From assembly GCA_001600695.1 (NCBI GenBank), contig BCKQ01000002.1:496001-560000 (forward strand): DNA of 64,000 nucleotides. Direction: 5' to 3'. Source of the stretch: Ascoidea asiatica (Eukaryota > Ascomycota > Saccharomycetes > Ascoideales > Ascoideaceae). A program made the position numbers and the translations under genes. The notes below the pieces were generated by a model that saw only the letters and a list, made by a program, of their open reading frames with translations, did not search any database and was not told where the DNA came from. Shown here one piece after another: positions 50,596 through 59,802 of this stretch. Position 1 is the first letter of the stretch, and every line of letters starts with the position of its first letter.

Positions 50596-52644
50596 ATGGC
50601 ACTTGAATCTTCATTAGCTGCTTTATCCTTATTGGAAGCAGTTCCAGAAAATGCTTTATTAACAAAATCCTTAGTTTTTAAGGACAAAAAATCAACTACC
50701 ACAATAGTTTTACTAGCATTAGCTTCAAGTAAAACAGATTCAAAAATAATCGCTAAATCAGTGAATGTTAAAGATGCTCGTTTAGCAAATGAAGATTTTG
50801 TAGTTAAGAATTTTGCTTCTTCAACTAAAGAATTTTCTATTGCAAATTTAAAACCTTCTCAAGAAAAAGTCAAAATTATTTTTGATCAAAAATTATTGAG
50901 TTTAGAAGATAATACTCCATTAATTTTACAAACTCAGTCTTCTAAAGTCTCAATTTCCAAAAAAGATTATGTTGATTTTATTTCTCAATTAGAAATTGAA
51001 ATAATTAATGTCGATTTCACAGCAACACCACCTCCTGCATCAGCAAATACGCAATCCAAATCATCTGCATCCAAACCAAAGAAAGCTTCTCAACCAAAAT
51101 CTTCAAAATTAGATGATGCTAAATTAATTGGTATAACTGAAGATAAAAACTTAAACTTTTCAAATTGGTATTCTCAAGTATTAACCAAAGGAGAAATGTT
51201 AGATTATTATGATGTTTCCGGTTGTTATATTTTAAGACCTGCTTCATATGTGATCTGGGAAAAAATTCAATCTTTTTTAAATGATAGAATAAAATCAATC
51301 GGAGTTAGAAATGCCTATTTTCCTATGTTTGTTTCTTCAAGAGTTTTAGAAAAAGAAAAAGACCATATAGAAGGATTTGCTCCTGAAGTTGCTTGGGTTA
51401 CCAAAGCTGGAAACTCACCTTTAGAGGAACCAATTGCCATTAGACCTACTTCTGAAACAGTAATGTATCCATATTATGCAAAATGGATTAGATCTTATCG
51501 TGATTTACCACTAAAACTTAATCAATGGAATTCAGTCGTAAGATGGGAATTTAAAAATCCTCAACCATTCCTTAGAACCAGAGAATTTTTATGGCAAGAA
51601 GGTCATACCGCTCATTTAACATTTGATGGAGCTAATGAAGAAGTTTTACAAATTTTAGATTTCTATGCTGGTGTTTATGAAGAGTTATTAGCTGTTCCTG
51701 TCATTAAAGGTAAAAAAACCGAGAAAGAAAAATTTGCTGGAGGTTTGTTTACAACAACTTGTGAAGCATATATTCCAACTACTGGAAGAGGTATTCAAGG
51801 TGCTACTTCCCATTGTCTTGGACAAAACTTTTCGAAAATGTTTGGAATTCAGGTTGAAGATCCTTCTGGCTCTGATAAACCTAAACTTCTTGTTTGGCAA
51901 AATTCTTGGGGTCTTTCAACTAGAGTCATAGGTGTCATGGTTATGATCCACTCTGATAATAAGGGGTTAGTTATTCCACCAAGAGTAGCTGAAACTCAAG
52001 TTATCGTTATTCCAGTGGGTTTGACCTCAAAAACTTCCAAAGAGGCTGAAGCAGAAATTATCAATGGTGCTAAGAAAATTGAAGAAAAATTAAAGAGCAT
52101 TGGAATTTCTTGTGTTGGTGATTATCGTGAAAATTATTCACCTGGCTGGAAATTTTCAGATTCTGAACTTAAAGGTATTCCTCTTAGAATTGAATTTGGT
52201 CCTAAAGATCTCAAAAATGGGTCTTCTGTTTTTGTATGCAGACATACTTCTGAGAAAATCACCGTTAAACTTGAAGAGCTTGAAACTGAAGCACCAAAAG
52301 TTCTCGAAAAGATTCAATCAGAATTATTTGAAGCTGCTAAACAAAAATTCGATACTCATCGAATCATGGTTAACCAGTGGGAAGATTTTGTATCAAAATT
52401 AGATAATAAAAATATCTTAGTAGCACCATGGTGTGGTGTTATGGAATGTGAAGAAGATATCAAAGAGTCTTCTGCCAAAAAAGCAGAAGAAGCTGAAGGT
52501 ATTGAGCATGACGAGAAAGCTCCAAGTATGGGTGCTAAATCACTTTGTATTCCATTTGCTCAACCAGAGTTAGTCAAAGGAACAAAATGTGTAAGATGCG
52601 ATCGTGAAGCTGTTAATTATACAATGTTTGGCCGTAGTTATTAG
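50596..52644 (+). CDS. Cytosolic prolyl-tRNA synthetase
   Basis: This is prolyl-tRNA synthetase of the eukaryote/archaeal type, orthologous to S. cerevisiae YHR020W (688 aa). The product is 682 aa. The first 150 residues resemble the N-terminal editing-like (YbaK) domain fused to fungal ProRS, followed by a Lys/Ser linker. The catalytic core starts with FSNWYSQVLTKGEMLDYYDV. It then carries YFPMFVSSRVLEKEKDHIEGF, motif 2 around RWEFKNPQPFLRTREFLWQEGH, and GRGIQGATSHCLGQNFSKMF. The C-terminal zinc-like domain ends CVRCDREAVNYTMFGRSY, with the usual terminal Tyr. No Asn runs. Divergent from DED81. Confidence 0.97.
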   Translation: MALESSLAALSLLEAVPENALLTKSLVFKDKKSTTTIVLLALASSKTDSKIIAKSVNVKDARLANEDFVVKNFASSTKEFSIANLKPSQEKVKIIFDQKLLSLEDNTPLILQTQSSKVSISKKDYVDFISQLEIEIINVDFTATPPPASANTQSKSSASKPKKASQPKSSKLDDAKLIGITEDKNLNFSNWYSQVLTKGEMLDYYDVSGCYILRPASYVIWEKIQSFLNDRIKSIGVRNAYFPMFVSSRVLEKEKDHIEGFAPEVAWVTKAGNSPLEEPIAIRPTSETVMYPYYAKWIRSYRDLPLKLNQWNSVVRWEFKNPQPFLRTREFLWQEGHTAHLTFDGANEEVLQILDFYAGVYEELLAVPVIKGKKTEKEKFAGGLFTTTCEAYIPTTGRGIQGATSHCLGQNFSKMFGIQVEDPSGSDKPKLLVWQNSWGLSTRVIGVMVMIHSDNKGLVIPPRVAETQVIVIPVGLTSKTSKEAEAEIINGAKKIEEKLKSIGISCVGDYRENYSPGWKFSDSELKGIPLRIEFGPKDLKNGSSVFVCRHTSEKITVKLEELETEAPKVLEKIQSELFEAAKQKFDTHRIMVNQWEDFVSKLDNKNILVAPWCGVMECEEDIKESSAKKAEEAEGIEHDEKAPSMGAKSLCIPFAQPELVKGTKCVRCDREAVNYTMFGRSY

Positions 52645-52843
52645 TTTAGCAAGATGCAATTACTTTTCTTTTTAGAGCTACAATCTATATTATTTTAACG
52701 TATTGTTGTTTTTTTTGCTCCTCATTATTTGAATTCATTTATGTTAATTTACTAGCAGAGCTTTATTTATTTTCAAAAATTTATTAGAGATAATTTCACA
52801 AAAAGTAATACTTTTTTTGTAAAAACTAAATATCTATTGACCC

Positions 52844-54652
52844 TTATTTGTCTTTAGACATTTCTGATATTCCCAAACTATTCGATTCTTTCTCCATCTT
52901 ATTGGTTCTATGAGCTTGGTCATGAACTTTTTGAATGGCATAAAACCAAAATATGGCCCATTCAATAATGGTGTCAAGCAGAGATATCAACAAAAAAATT
53001 CTTCTAAGATTCCAAATTATACGTATTCTTAAAAAAACTAAAAAATGTTTGAAAAAATGAGAAACTTCAGCGATTTTATAACGATTTGAAAATCCAAGTT
53101 CAAAAATAATCGTAGATGCTGCCTTTTGTAAAGATTTAGATACAATTAAACCTTTTAGAAAATTCAATGAAATATCAATTATTTCCATCATAAAATTATA
53201 GAAAACTTTATGATAATTGATTATGAGTTCGAACAAAATAAAAAAAGTAAAATATACAATAGGAAATAAAACTAATAAAGCGGATCCTAAAGCCAAAGTA
53301 AAAAGATTATTCTTGTATTCTTTGAATTGATATTTAGAAACTTTTTGCATAAACTGAAACGTTTTAAAGTCAGACTTTGATTTTAAGAACTTTTGATTTT
53401 TACCTATTGAGTACGAATTAATTATGAAGTAATATGATTTTATAAAACATACTGGATACGTCAAATGAATTAAAGATAATATAGTTTTAGTTATCATTAT
53501 CGAGATCCATTTATTGAGATATGTTTGCTCTATACTGCTTCTGGAAATTTGATTTAACTGAACCAAAACTAAGGATGAAATATATAAAATTGCAAATAAA
53601 AACAATTTAGTTATTGTAGACAGTATTGCTGTATTTGAAAAATTATTAATTGATTTCAAATTTTCAAACCAAGTTAAATATCCAAAGGATAAAATTATTT
53701 TGAAAGAATTAATAATTATATAATGTATTTGACCAGGAAAATAATTGAATATAAAATTTTGTATATAATTCAAATCTTCCTTTTCATCCATATATATAAT
53801 ATCAGGATATAAACAAAGAATAATTCTAATTAAGGAATAAATTAAAAAATAAATTTCAACTATTTTGAGCTGCTTTATAAGAAATTCTTGACTTGGCTTA
53901 ATTTTGAAATTCGATATAATGAAGTTTCTGAAAACATTAATCAAAATACAATTAACTATATTTATTAAAGCTTTTTGAAAAATATTCAGAATTGTACTTG
54001 GAATCTTTGAATCTGATTTAGTTGAAGTTAAAATAAATGAAATGTCATCTGAGAGAATTTTATATTTATCTTCAATCCAAAAAGAATCAAAATATAAACA
54101 ATAATTATCATTTTGAGTTAAAAGAAAGTTTTCGGAAAATTGATTTTGAACATTTAAAATTTTATTGAATAATTGATTAGATTGGTCAAAATAATTATAA
54201 ATTGGAAATCTATAGAAATTTTGTTCTGAGCAAAGATTATTCCAATTTGATTCTAATTCATCACATATTTTAAAAGAAGTGTTTTTGAAATTCCAGTATG
54301 ACATTTCAGTAGTTGGGATATTTGCATTAATTATCTCGTAATTATAAGGAATAAGTAATAAAGGGAGTTGAATATTTTCTATTGTATTATTTTGATTTAA
54401 GAAAGGTTGAAGATCTTCTAGATTAATGGTTAATTGATTTGGATTATTCTTATTTCTACCAATAGAATTAAAAAAACAAAAATTATTTATTGAAAGATTG
54501 AATTGACTAGATTGAATAAAGTTCTCTTTTGATTTATTTGATATATGGCAAAAAACAAGAATAAAAGTAACTAAGATAAAGGAATACAATTTAAGATATT
54601 TAGAGCTTGAATAAAAAATTAAAGAAATCACTGCTTTTAGAGTCAACCCCAT
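52844..54652 (-). CDS. Multi-pass membrane protein, family not recognised
   Basis: The product is 602 aa with a clear ATG. A hydrophobic segment at residues 8-38 (signal anchor or signal peptide) is followed by a soluble region of about 170 residues with Cys in FCFF, KICDEL, NNLCSEQ and YCLYF, which suggests a luminal or extracellular domain. Then come roughly six to eight hydrophobic segments, for example IYFLIYSLIRIILCLY, LFLFAILYISSLVLVQL, LGSALLVLFPIVYFTFFIL and IIEWAIFWFYAI. The tail is short and charged. I do not recognise the family. It neighbours HIT1; in S. cerevisiae the membrane-protein gene YJR054W (KCH1) lies beside HIT1. I see no Kch1 motif I could name and the order differs, so that is only a positional hint. 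Confidence 0.75.
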   Translation of the reverse strand: MGLTLKAVISLIFYSSSKYLKLYSFILVTFILVFCHISNKSKENFIQSSQFNLSINNFCFFNSIGRNKNNPNQLTINLEDLQPFLNQNNTIENIQLPLLLIPYNYEIINANIPTTEMSYWNFKNTSFKICDELESNWNNLCSEQNFYRFPIYNYFDQSNQLFNKILNVQNQFSENFLLTQNDNYCLYFDSFWIEDKYKILSDDISFILTSTKSDSKIPSTILNIFQKALINIVNCILINVFRNFIISNFKIKPSQEFLIKQLKIVEIYFLIYSLIRIILCLYPDIIYMDEKEDLNYIQNFIFNYFPGQIHYIIINSFKIILSFGYLTWFENLKSINNFSNTAILSTITKLFLFAILYISSLVLVQLNQISRSSIEQTYLNKWISIMITKTILSLIHLTYPVCFIKSYYFIINSYSIGKNQKFLKSKSDFKTFQFMQKVSKYQFKEYKNNLFTLALGSALLVLFPIVYFTFFILFELIINYHKVFYNFMMEIIDISLNFLKGLIVSKSLQKAASTIIFELGFSNRYKIAEVSHFFKHFLVFLRIRIIWNLRRIFLLISLLDTIIEWAIFWFYAIQKVHDQAHRTNKMEKESNSLGISEMSKDK

Positions 54653-55098
54653 TTTGAAAGTGAATTTGAAATTGATAAAAACTTTAGTTAATTTCTTTAT
54701 TTTTCTTCTGATAGTTCTTTAAAAATGTTCAAAGTAATAGTAGATAAATAAATTCTGGAAAATTGTTTAAAAACCTTCTCGGCGCTAAAAAAAATTATTA
54801 GCAATGGGAGCTGTAGCAGATTACAAGTATTTAGATATATATATAACGCTAATATATATATATTTAGTTAATTTCAATATACTCAAAATTCTTACTGTAT
54901 ACTTTGTACCCAGGCTAAATCTACAAACTCTCTAGCGCATGGATATTAGTATTAAGCATTCTAGGAAAATTAACTCATGAAATTAAAAATAATGAACCAT
55001 TTCTTGCTACCACATCTTGAATAACCCATTTTATTGAATATACATTGAAACACATATCTTATATTAGTAAAATCGACTTATAAGAAAAAGCAAAAAAA
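54653..55098. other. Intergenic between HIT1 and the membrane gene
   Basis: This AT-rich region lies between two minus-strand genes. It contains a TATATA-rich stretch (about 54835-54865) that can serve as a promoter TATA region, and scattered CTAGCGC and CGGCGC words. No RNA gene was recognised. Confidence 0.45.
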
Positions 55099-55638
55099 TC
55101 ATTCTGGGGATGATTTGGAATATTCTTCAATCAAACATTGACAGAATTCTTCCACTAACTCGTTTTCTTCAAGTCCTAAAGCTCTTAAATTATTCAATTT
55201 TTTTATTGCAATTTCTTTTCGAATATCTTGATTATATTCATTAGTTAAAGAGGGGTCATTAAATATTTGATATACTATTATTAAGTGAATTTGAAGCTGT
55301 GGCATTTTGAGAAAATATTGAATTTTAGGATTACTTAGAATGGACTGATATTTTTTAGGTAGCGTAGATATGCTCTTTTCAGAAATTTTATTGCTCAGAT
55401 CTACTTCTTTTTCTAATTTTTTTACTGTATAAGCTTCTTTCAGATTTTCTTTTGTTTCTTCTTTAAATTCCTGAGCTTTTCCTGAAGTAGGGTCATTTCC
55501 TGAGTTCTCAATAATAGTAGTATGAATATGAGCTGGTGATTTGAAGCATTTTAAAGAGCAGTATGGTATAAGGCAAGTTGGACATTTGTATTTAGAAATA
55601 TTTTTCTGGCATATAAAGCATTTACTAGGAGCAGCCAT
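55099..55638 (-). CDS. HIT1: Box C/D snoRNP assembly factor Hit1 (zf-HIT)
   Basis: Hit1 (ZNHIT3 type) is a small zinc-HIT protein that stabilises Rsa1 and is needed for box C/D snoRNP assembly. The product is 179 aa; S. cerevisiae Hit1 is 164. The zf-HIT treble-clef ligands are visible as Cys7, Cys10, Cys19, Cys22, Cys27, Cys31, His37 and His39. The C-terminal half carries the ZNHIT3/Hit1 helical domain (LSNPKIQYFLKMPQLQIHL and LNNLRALGLEENELVEEFC). The small size and this C-terminal block separate it from the larger Bcd1 and from Vps71. It works in the same assembly pathway as Tah1 elsewhere in the window. Confidence 0.9.
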   Translation of the reverse strand: MAAPSKCFICQKNISKYKCPTCLIPYCSLKCFKSPAHIHTTIIENSGNDPTSGKAQEFKEETKENLKEAYTVKKLEKEVDLSNKISEKSISTLPKKYQSILSNPKIQYFLKMPQLQIHLIIVYQIFNDPSLTNEYNQDIRKEIAIKKLNNLRALGLEENELVEEFCQCLIEEYSKSSPE

Positions 55639-56106
55639 AATGAAATTATTGAAAACTTAACCAAGGCAGTTTGAAAAAATAAACTAACTACTTGATTGTT
55701 TATCGTTCTATCTATCCATTAAGTCATGTAAAGATCATAAAATTGGTACCATTAAATCTTTGAGTGCAATTAGGAATTAAATTCTGATGTTGTGAAGAAT
55801 TTGGATAAGGCCCAGAAAGGTGGTTTCAACAATAAATTAGTGAAACCTTACGTAATCCAGTAATGTGATTATGGGTCTCAAGCTCTCAAATTTATTGAAC
55901 CGAGAGTTTGGTCTTAAATATTTTAAAGTTAATTTTAAAATTGCGTATGCTCAATGGAAAGTTGCTAAGTAACTATTTTTGCCTCTACTGGAAAATAACA
56001 ATCCATTTCATCAATTATTATTACTCATTTATTTGAAGAAAAATTAACTCAATTTAATTTCATTTCATTATAAAAATACAATAATTTAAACTATAACTCT
56101 GGTGGT
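55639..56106. promoter_or_regulatory. HIT1/UBP14 divergent promoter
   Basis: This 468 bp divergent region contains CTTACGTAATCCAG at about 55848-55861 and GGGTCTCAAG at about 55872. The rest is AT-rich. No RTCACRTG site and no RNA gene were seen. Confidence 0.45.
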
Positions 56107-58614
56107 ATGAAAACTTTCGAGGAATATTTAAAAGCTGTGTCGCCTCCAACTGTTGGTACTACTGTTTTCAAAGATGACTGTTTATATTGCTTTCAAGATC
56201 CTGAATCAAAGAATGGCTTAAATATATGCACTCATTGTTATAAATCATTTTGTCCTTTTGATCCAGAAGATAAATTAAACTCCAATCATACGTATTTGCA
56301 TAATACTTTAACAGGTCACTCTCTTTTTTTAAATGTTTCTGAAATTTTCAATTCTACGAAAAACAAAAAAATAGAAGAAGAAAGACGAACAAAAATGGCT
56401 AAACTTGAAATTAAAGAAAGATCTAAAGAGGATCTATTTGATACTGTTTTTAGTTTATTTGATATAAATTCAAAAGAAGATTCTGTTATTTTACCCATAA
56501 AAAAAATTGATGGGCTTTATTCTTTCCAAGAGCCTTCTATGATCAATGACAGTGTTACTAATACTATTATAGGTATTTTAAATTCTAAATCATCCGCTTT
56601 AGATCAAGAACTTGAGTCTTGGGAACAGGAAATTTTTGCTTGCAAACACTCAGAAAAATTTCAAAATGAACAAATCTCGTCAAAAAAATCCCCTGAAGAT
56701 TATAAATGTTCTAAATGTGACTTAGAAGAGAATCTCTGGTTATGTGTTGATTGTGGTGAACTTGGTTGTGGTAGACAACAAATTGGTGGATTGAAAGGTA
56801 ATACCCATGCTTTGGCACATTTCAATGATACCGGTCATCCAATTGCAATAAAAATCGGGTCAATATCTTTAATGGATTCTAAAGCTGATTGCTATTGTTA
56901 TTCATGCAATGATGAAATCAAACTTTCAAATCTTTCATCCATTTTGAATCTTTATGGCATTGATCACAAATTTTTGAGTTCAATTAAACAAGAAAAAACT
57001 TTAACTGAATTGAATATTGAACAGAACATAAATTGGAGTTTTAATATGCAATCTGAAAAGGGAGAGGTTTTAAAGCCATTGTTTGGCCCTGGCCTTACTG
57101 GGTTGAAAAATTTGGGAAATTCTTGTTATATTTCTTCTGTTATTCAAGCATTGTTTGATCTCCCAGCTTTCAAAGACTATTTTTTTGAAAAGGATTTTCT
57201 CTCTGTAAAGAACCCTCTTGAAAGTGACCCTTCGATGAATTTGAAACTTCAGTTAATTAAATTAGCAAATGGTCTTTTGAGTGGAAAATACTCAAAACCT
57301 AATAAAAGAACATTAGATGAAATAAAATTTCAACATGGTTTAAAGCTTTCTTCCTTCAAAAGATTTGTTGGGTCAAAAAATCGAGATTTCAACTCAATGA
57401 AACAACAAGATGCATTTGAGTTTTTGTTATTTTTATTAGATCTCATCAAAATTTTTTATTACTCTGATGAGTTGCAGATAGATAATACTAAGGAAAATCT
57501 AACAGATATCTTCAGCTTTATAATGGAGACAAAATTGATTTGTACTGCCTGCAACAAATTTAAATTTATAAGGGAATTGACAAACTACTTATCTTTACCT
57601 TTGGAAGCTAAAGTGAAAGAAATTGATAAAGATAACAAAAAACATTATGAAAAATATGATATAATGAATTCCTTTAAAAAAATTTTAGGTAATGAAAATG
57701 AAGAAAAACTAGAATTAACTTGTGATAATTGTAAAGCTAAAACATCATTTATGAAAGAATGTAAGCTAAGAACATCTCCTGACGTTTTAATCATTAATCC
57801 TCAAAGAATTATATTAGAAAATTGGAATCCAGTAAAATCAAATGTCCCTTTAATTCTTCCTGAAGAATTAGATTTAAATGACTACATTTCAAAAACAAAT
57901 TTATCAGATTTCAAGAAAGAAGATCTTTTACCCGAAGAGGATTCAAACAGCGATAATAATGATTTTGTTCCTAATTCAGATGTCATGTTATCTTTACTCT
58001 CAATGGGATTTCCTGAAAATAGATGCGTCAAAGCTTTGTATAATGTTGATAATTCAAGTAACCCCGAAGATGCAATGAATTGGTTGTTTGCAAATTTGGA
58101 AGACCCAACTATTGATAACCCTTTGATTATCAAAAAAATCGATTCTAAAATAAAGGAACCTACTTCAGATCAACTTTCTGCGTTAATGGACATGGGGTTT
58201 TCTCGTGCTGTTTCTAGAAAGGCATTAATATTAAATGATTATAATGCTGAACGAGCAGTTTCTTGGGTATTTGAGAATCCTGATGATGATGGAGTTTTGA
58301 CAGAAAAAACGACTAATGCTAAAAGTGCTATACCTTCTATGAAAGAAGAAATTGAGGTCATTTTAAAAAAGGATACTCTGAAAGATAATTTATATTCCTT
58401 GAAATCGGTCATTTGTCATAAAGGTAACTCTACTCAAACGGGACATTATGTCTGCTTTGTAAAAAAAATGGTAGATAATAAAGTTTCTTGGGTACTTTTC
58501 AATGATGAAAAAGTTGTCTTAGCAGACTATGAAACCAACATTAACGAAATTTTAAGTAATGGATATGTATACTTATATGTTAAAAAGGGGTCAATTCAAG
58601 ATATAGTTATTTAG
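56107..58614 (+). CDS. UBP14: Ubiquitin-specific protease Ubp14 (isopeptidase T)
   Basis: Ubp14 disassembles free, unanchored ubiquitin chains and so recycles ubiquitin for the proteasome pathway. The product is 835 aa; S. cerevisiae Ubp14 is 781. Domains in order are an N-terminal variant zinc finger (CLYCFQDPESKNGLNICTHC), a ZnF-UBP domain at about residues 177-285 (YKCSKCDLEENLWLCVDCG, then HALAHFNDTGHP), a USP core with catalytic Cys340 in NLGNSCYISSVIQALF, two UBA domains (about 623-667 and 687-730) and the His box with His780 (TGHYVCF). This is the exact isopeptidase T architecture. Asn runs are absent. It converges with the desaturase gene, 90 bp apart. Confidence 0.97.
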   Translation: MKTFEEYLKAVSPPTVGTTVFKDDCLYCFQDPESKNGLNICTHCYKSFCPFDPEDKLNSNHTYLHNTLTGHSLFLNVSEIFNSTKNKKIEEERRTKMAKLEIKERSKEDLFDTVFSLFDINSKEDSVILPIKKIDGLYSFQEPSMINDSVTNTIIGILNSKSSALDQELESWEQEIFACKHSEKFQNEQISSKKSPEDYKCSKCDLEENLWLCVDCGELGCGRQQIGGLKGNTHALAHFNDTGHPIAIKIGSISLMDSKADCYCYSCNDEIKLSNLSSILNLYGIDHKFLSSIKQEKTLTELNIEQNINWSFNMQSEKGEVLKPLFGPGLTGLKNLGNSCYISSVIQALFDLPAFKDYFFEKDFLSVKNPLESDPSMNLKLQLIKLANGLLSGKYSKPNKRTLDEIKFQHGLKLSSFKRFVGSKNRDFNSMKQQDAFEFLLFLLDLIKIFYYSDELQIDNTKENLTDIFSFIMETKLICTACNKFKFIRELTNYLSLPLEAKVKEIDKDNKKHYEKYDIMNSFKKILGNENEEKLELTCDNCKAKTSFMKECKLRTSPDVLIINPQRIILENWNPVKSNVPLILPEELDLNDYISKTNLSDFKKEDLLPEEDSNSDNNDFVPNSDVMLSLLSMGFPENRCVKALYNVDNSSNPEDAMNWLFANLEDPTIDNPLIIKKIDSKIKEPTSDQLSALMDMGFSRAVSRKALILNDYNAERAVSWVFENPDDDGVLTEKTTNAKSAIPSMKEEIEVILKKDTLKDNLYSLKSVICHKGNSTQTGHYVCFVKKMVDNKVSWVLFNDEKVVLADYETNINEILSNGYVYLYVKKGSIQDIVI

Positions 58615-58704
58615 AAATGATTGTGAAAAATAAAAAATCTTCTATAATATTTTATATTTTTATATTTTAATAATGGTTGATTATATATTTTAATCTAGTA
58701 TAAT

Positions 58705-59802
58705 TCAAAATTCAAGACTAGTCTTTGAAACAATCTCTTTTTTTGCTCTTTGACGTCTAACTCTATTCCATAAAGTTATATTATCATCCAAAATAAAGTC
58801 AACAAGAACCTTAGGCCAACTTGTATGTTTTGGAAGTGGCTCATAAAATTCATTTGCAATTCTATTTAATTCAAAAAGCTTAGACCATGCAATATACGGG
58901 AAATCATGATGTTCATTGTGTAGACCAACATTCCATGCAAAAATATTCAAAATACCATAATATGAATAAGTTTCTGGAGGCAAAAAGTCATTTTTTTCAA
59001 AATCTTTGAAATTATAATGTTCTGGGGGTTGCATTATATAATGTTCAGCAATAAAATGGCCAGCTAATGGTTGTAAAGAACCTGCCAAGAAAGAAGAGAA
59101 CATGAGGTATAATAATGACATTTTTCCCCAGTAAGTAACAATAAAGTAATCAACTATTACTTGAACCATAACATTTACTAAATGAATATAAGTGAAATCA
59201 ATAGAAGTAATACACATAGGTCTGAAAGCATAAAATAAAATTTGAAAAGTAGCAAAGAAAATTTTTCCAGCTACATTAGATAGAAACAATGCTTCAAATC
59301 TTGTTGGTAGATCAGTGTCATATTTATCATCTCCCAAAAACTTATGATGTAATTGATGATATGGTTTAAAAGAAGCAGAATAAGGAATACCAATAGCTAA
59401 ATTTGCAAAGATTGCATATAACTTATTATATAAAGGCTTTTTGAAACCAAGATTATGAGATAATTCATGAATCGCTAGGAAGCAATTTGTATTTGCAGTT
59501 GCGCCAACGATATAACTAATTAAAAAAAACTTCCATGAGAAAAAGCTTGTTTTTCTTAAATAATATGCAATTGAAAATTGTAATGTGATTACACAAAAAA
59601 TTATATATTTAGTTAAAGGTTCTGGTCCCATCAATTTTGATACTTGTGGATATTTTTTCAATATCTGTTTTCTTCGAATAGAGTGTGGTTCTTTTATGTT
59701 TGTCCAGTAGAATTCATTTAGATGTTCCATATTTTCTTTATTGGTTGCAGGATTTTCAACGTGAATTGATTTATTTGATTCTTTGTGCAATATTGATGAC
59801 AT
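58705..59802 (-). CDS. DES1: Sphingolipid delta-4 desaturase
   Basis: This is dihydroceramide (sphingolipid) delta-4 desaturase, an ER membrane di-iron enzyme that makes the 4,5 double bond of the sphingoid base used for glucosylceramides. The product is 365 aa, normal for the family. The N-terminal Lipid_DES region is seen in EFYWTNIKEPHSIRRKQI. The three His boxes are HELSHN (112-117), HQLHH (149-153) and HNEHH (295-299), with HDFPYIAWSKL following. Hydrophobic pairs lie between the boxes. S. cerevisiae has no such gene, but many other yeasts and filamentous fungi do; its presence predicts a glucosylceramide pathway elsewhere in the genome. There is no sign of recent transfer: base composition matches neighbouring genes. 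Confidence 0.95.
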   Translation of the reverse strand: MSSILHKESNKSIHVENPATNKENMEHLNEFYWTNIKEPHSIRRKQILKKYPQVSKLMGPEPLTKYIIFCVITLQFSIAYYLRKTSFFSWKFFLISYIVGATANTNCFLAIHELSHNLGFKKPLYNKLYAIFANLAIGIPYSASFKPYHQLHHKFLGDDKYDTDLPTRFEALFLSNVAGKIFFATFQILFYAFRPMCITSIDFTYIHLVNVMVQVIVDYFIVTYWGKMSLLYLMFSSFLAGSLQPLAGHFIAEHYIMQPPEHYNFKDFEKNDFLPPETYSYYGILNIFAWNVGLHNEHHDFPYIAWSKLFELNRIANEFYEPLPKHTSWPKVLVDFILDDNITLWNRVRRQRAKKEIVSKTSLEF

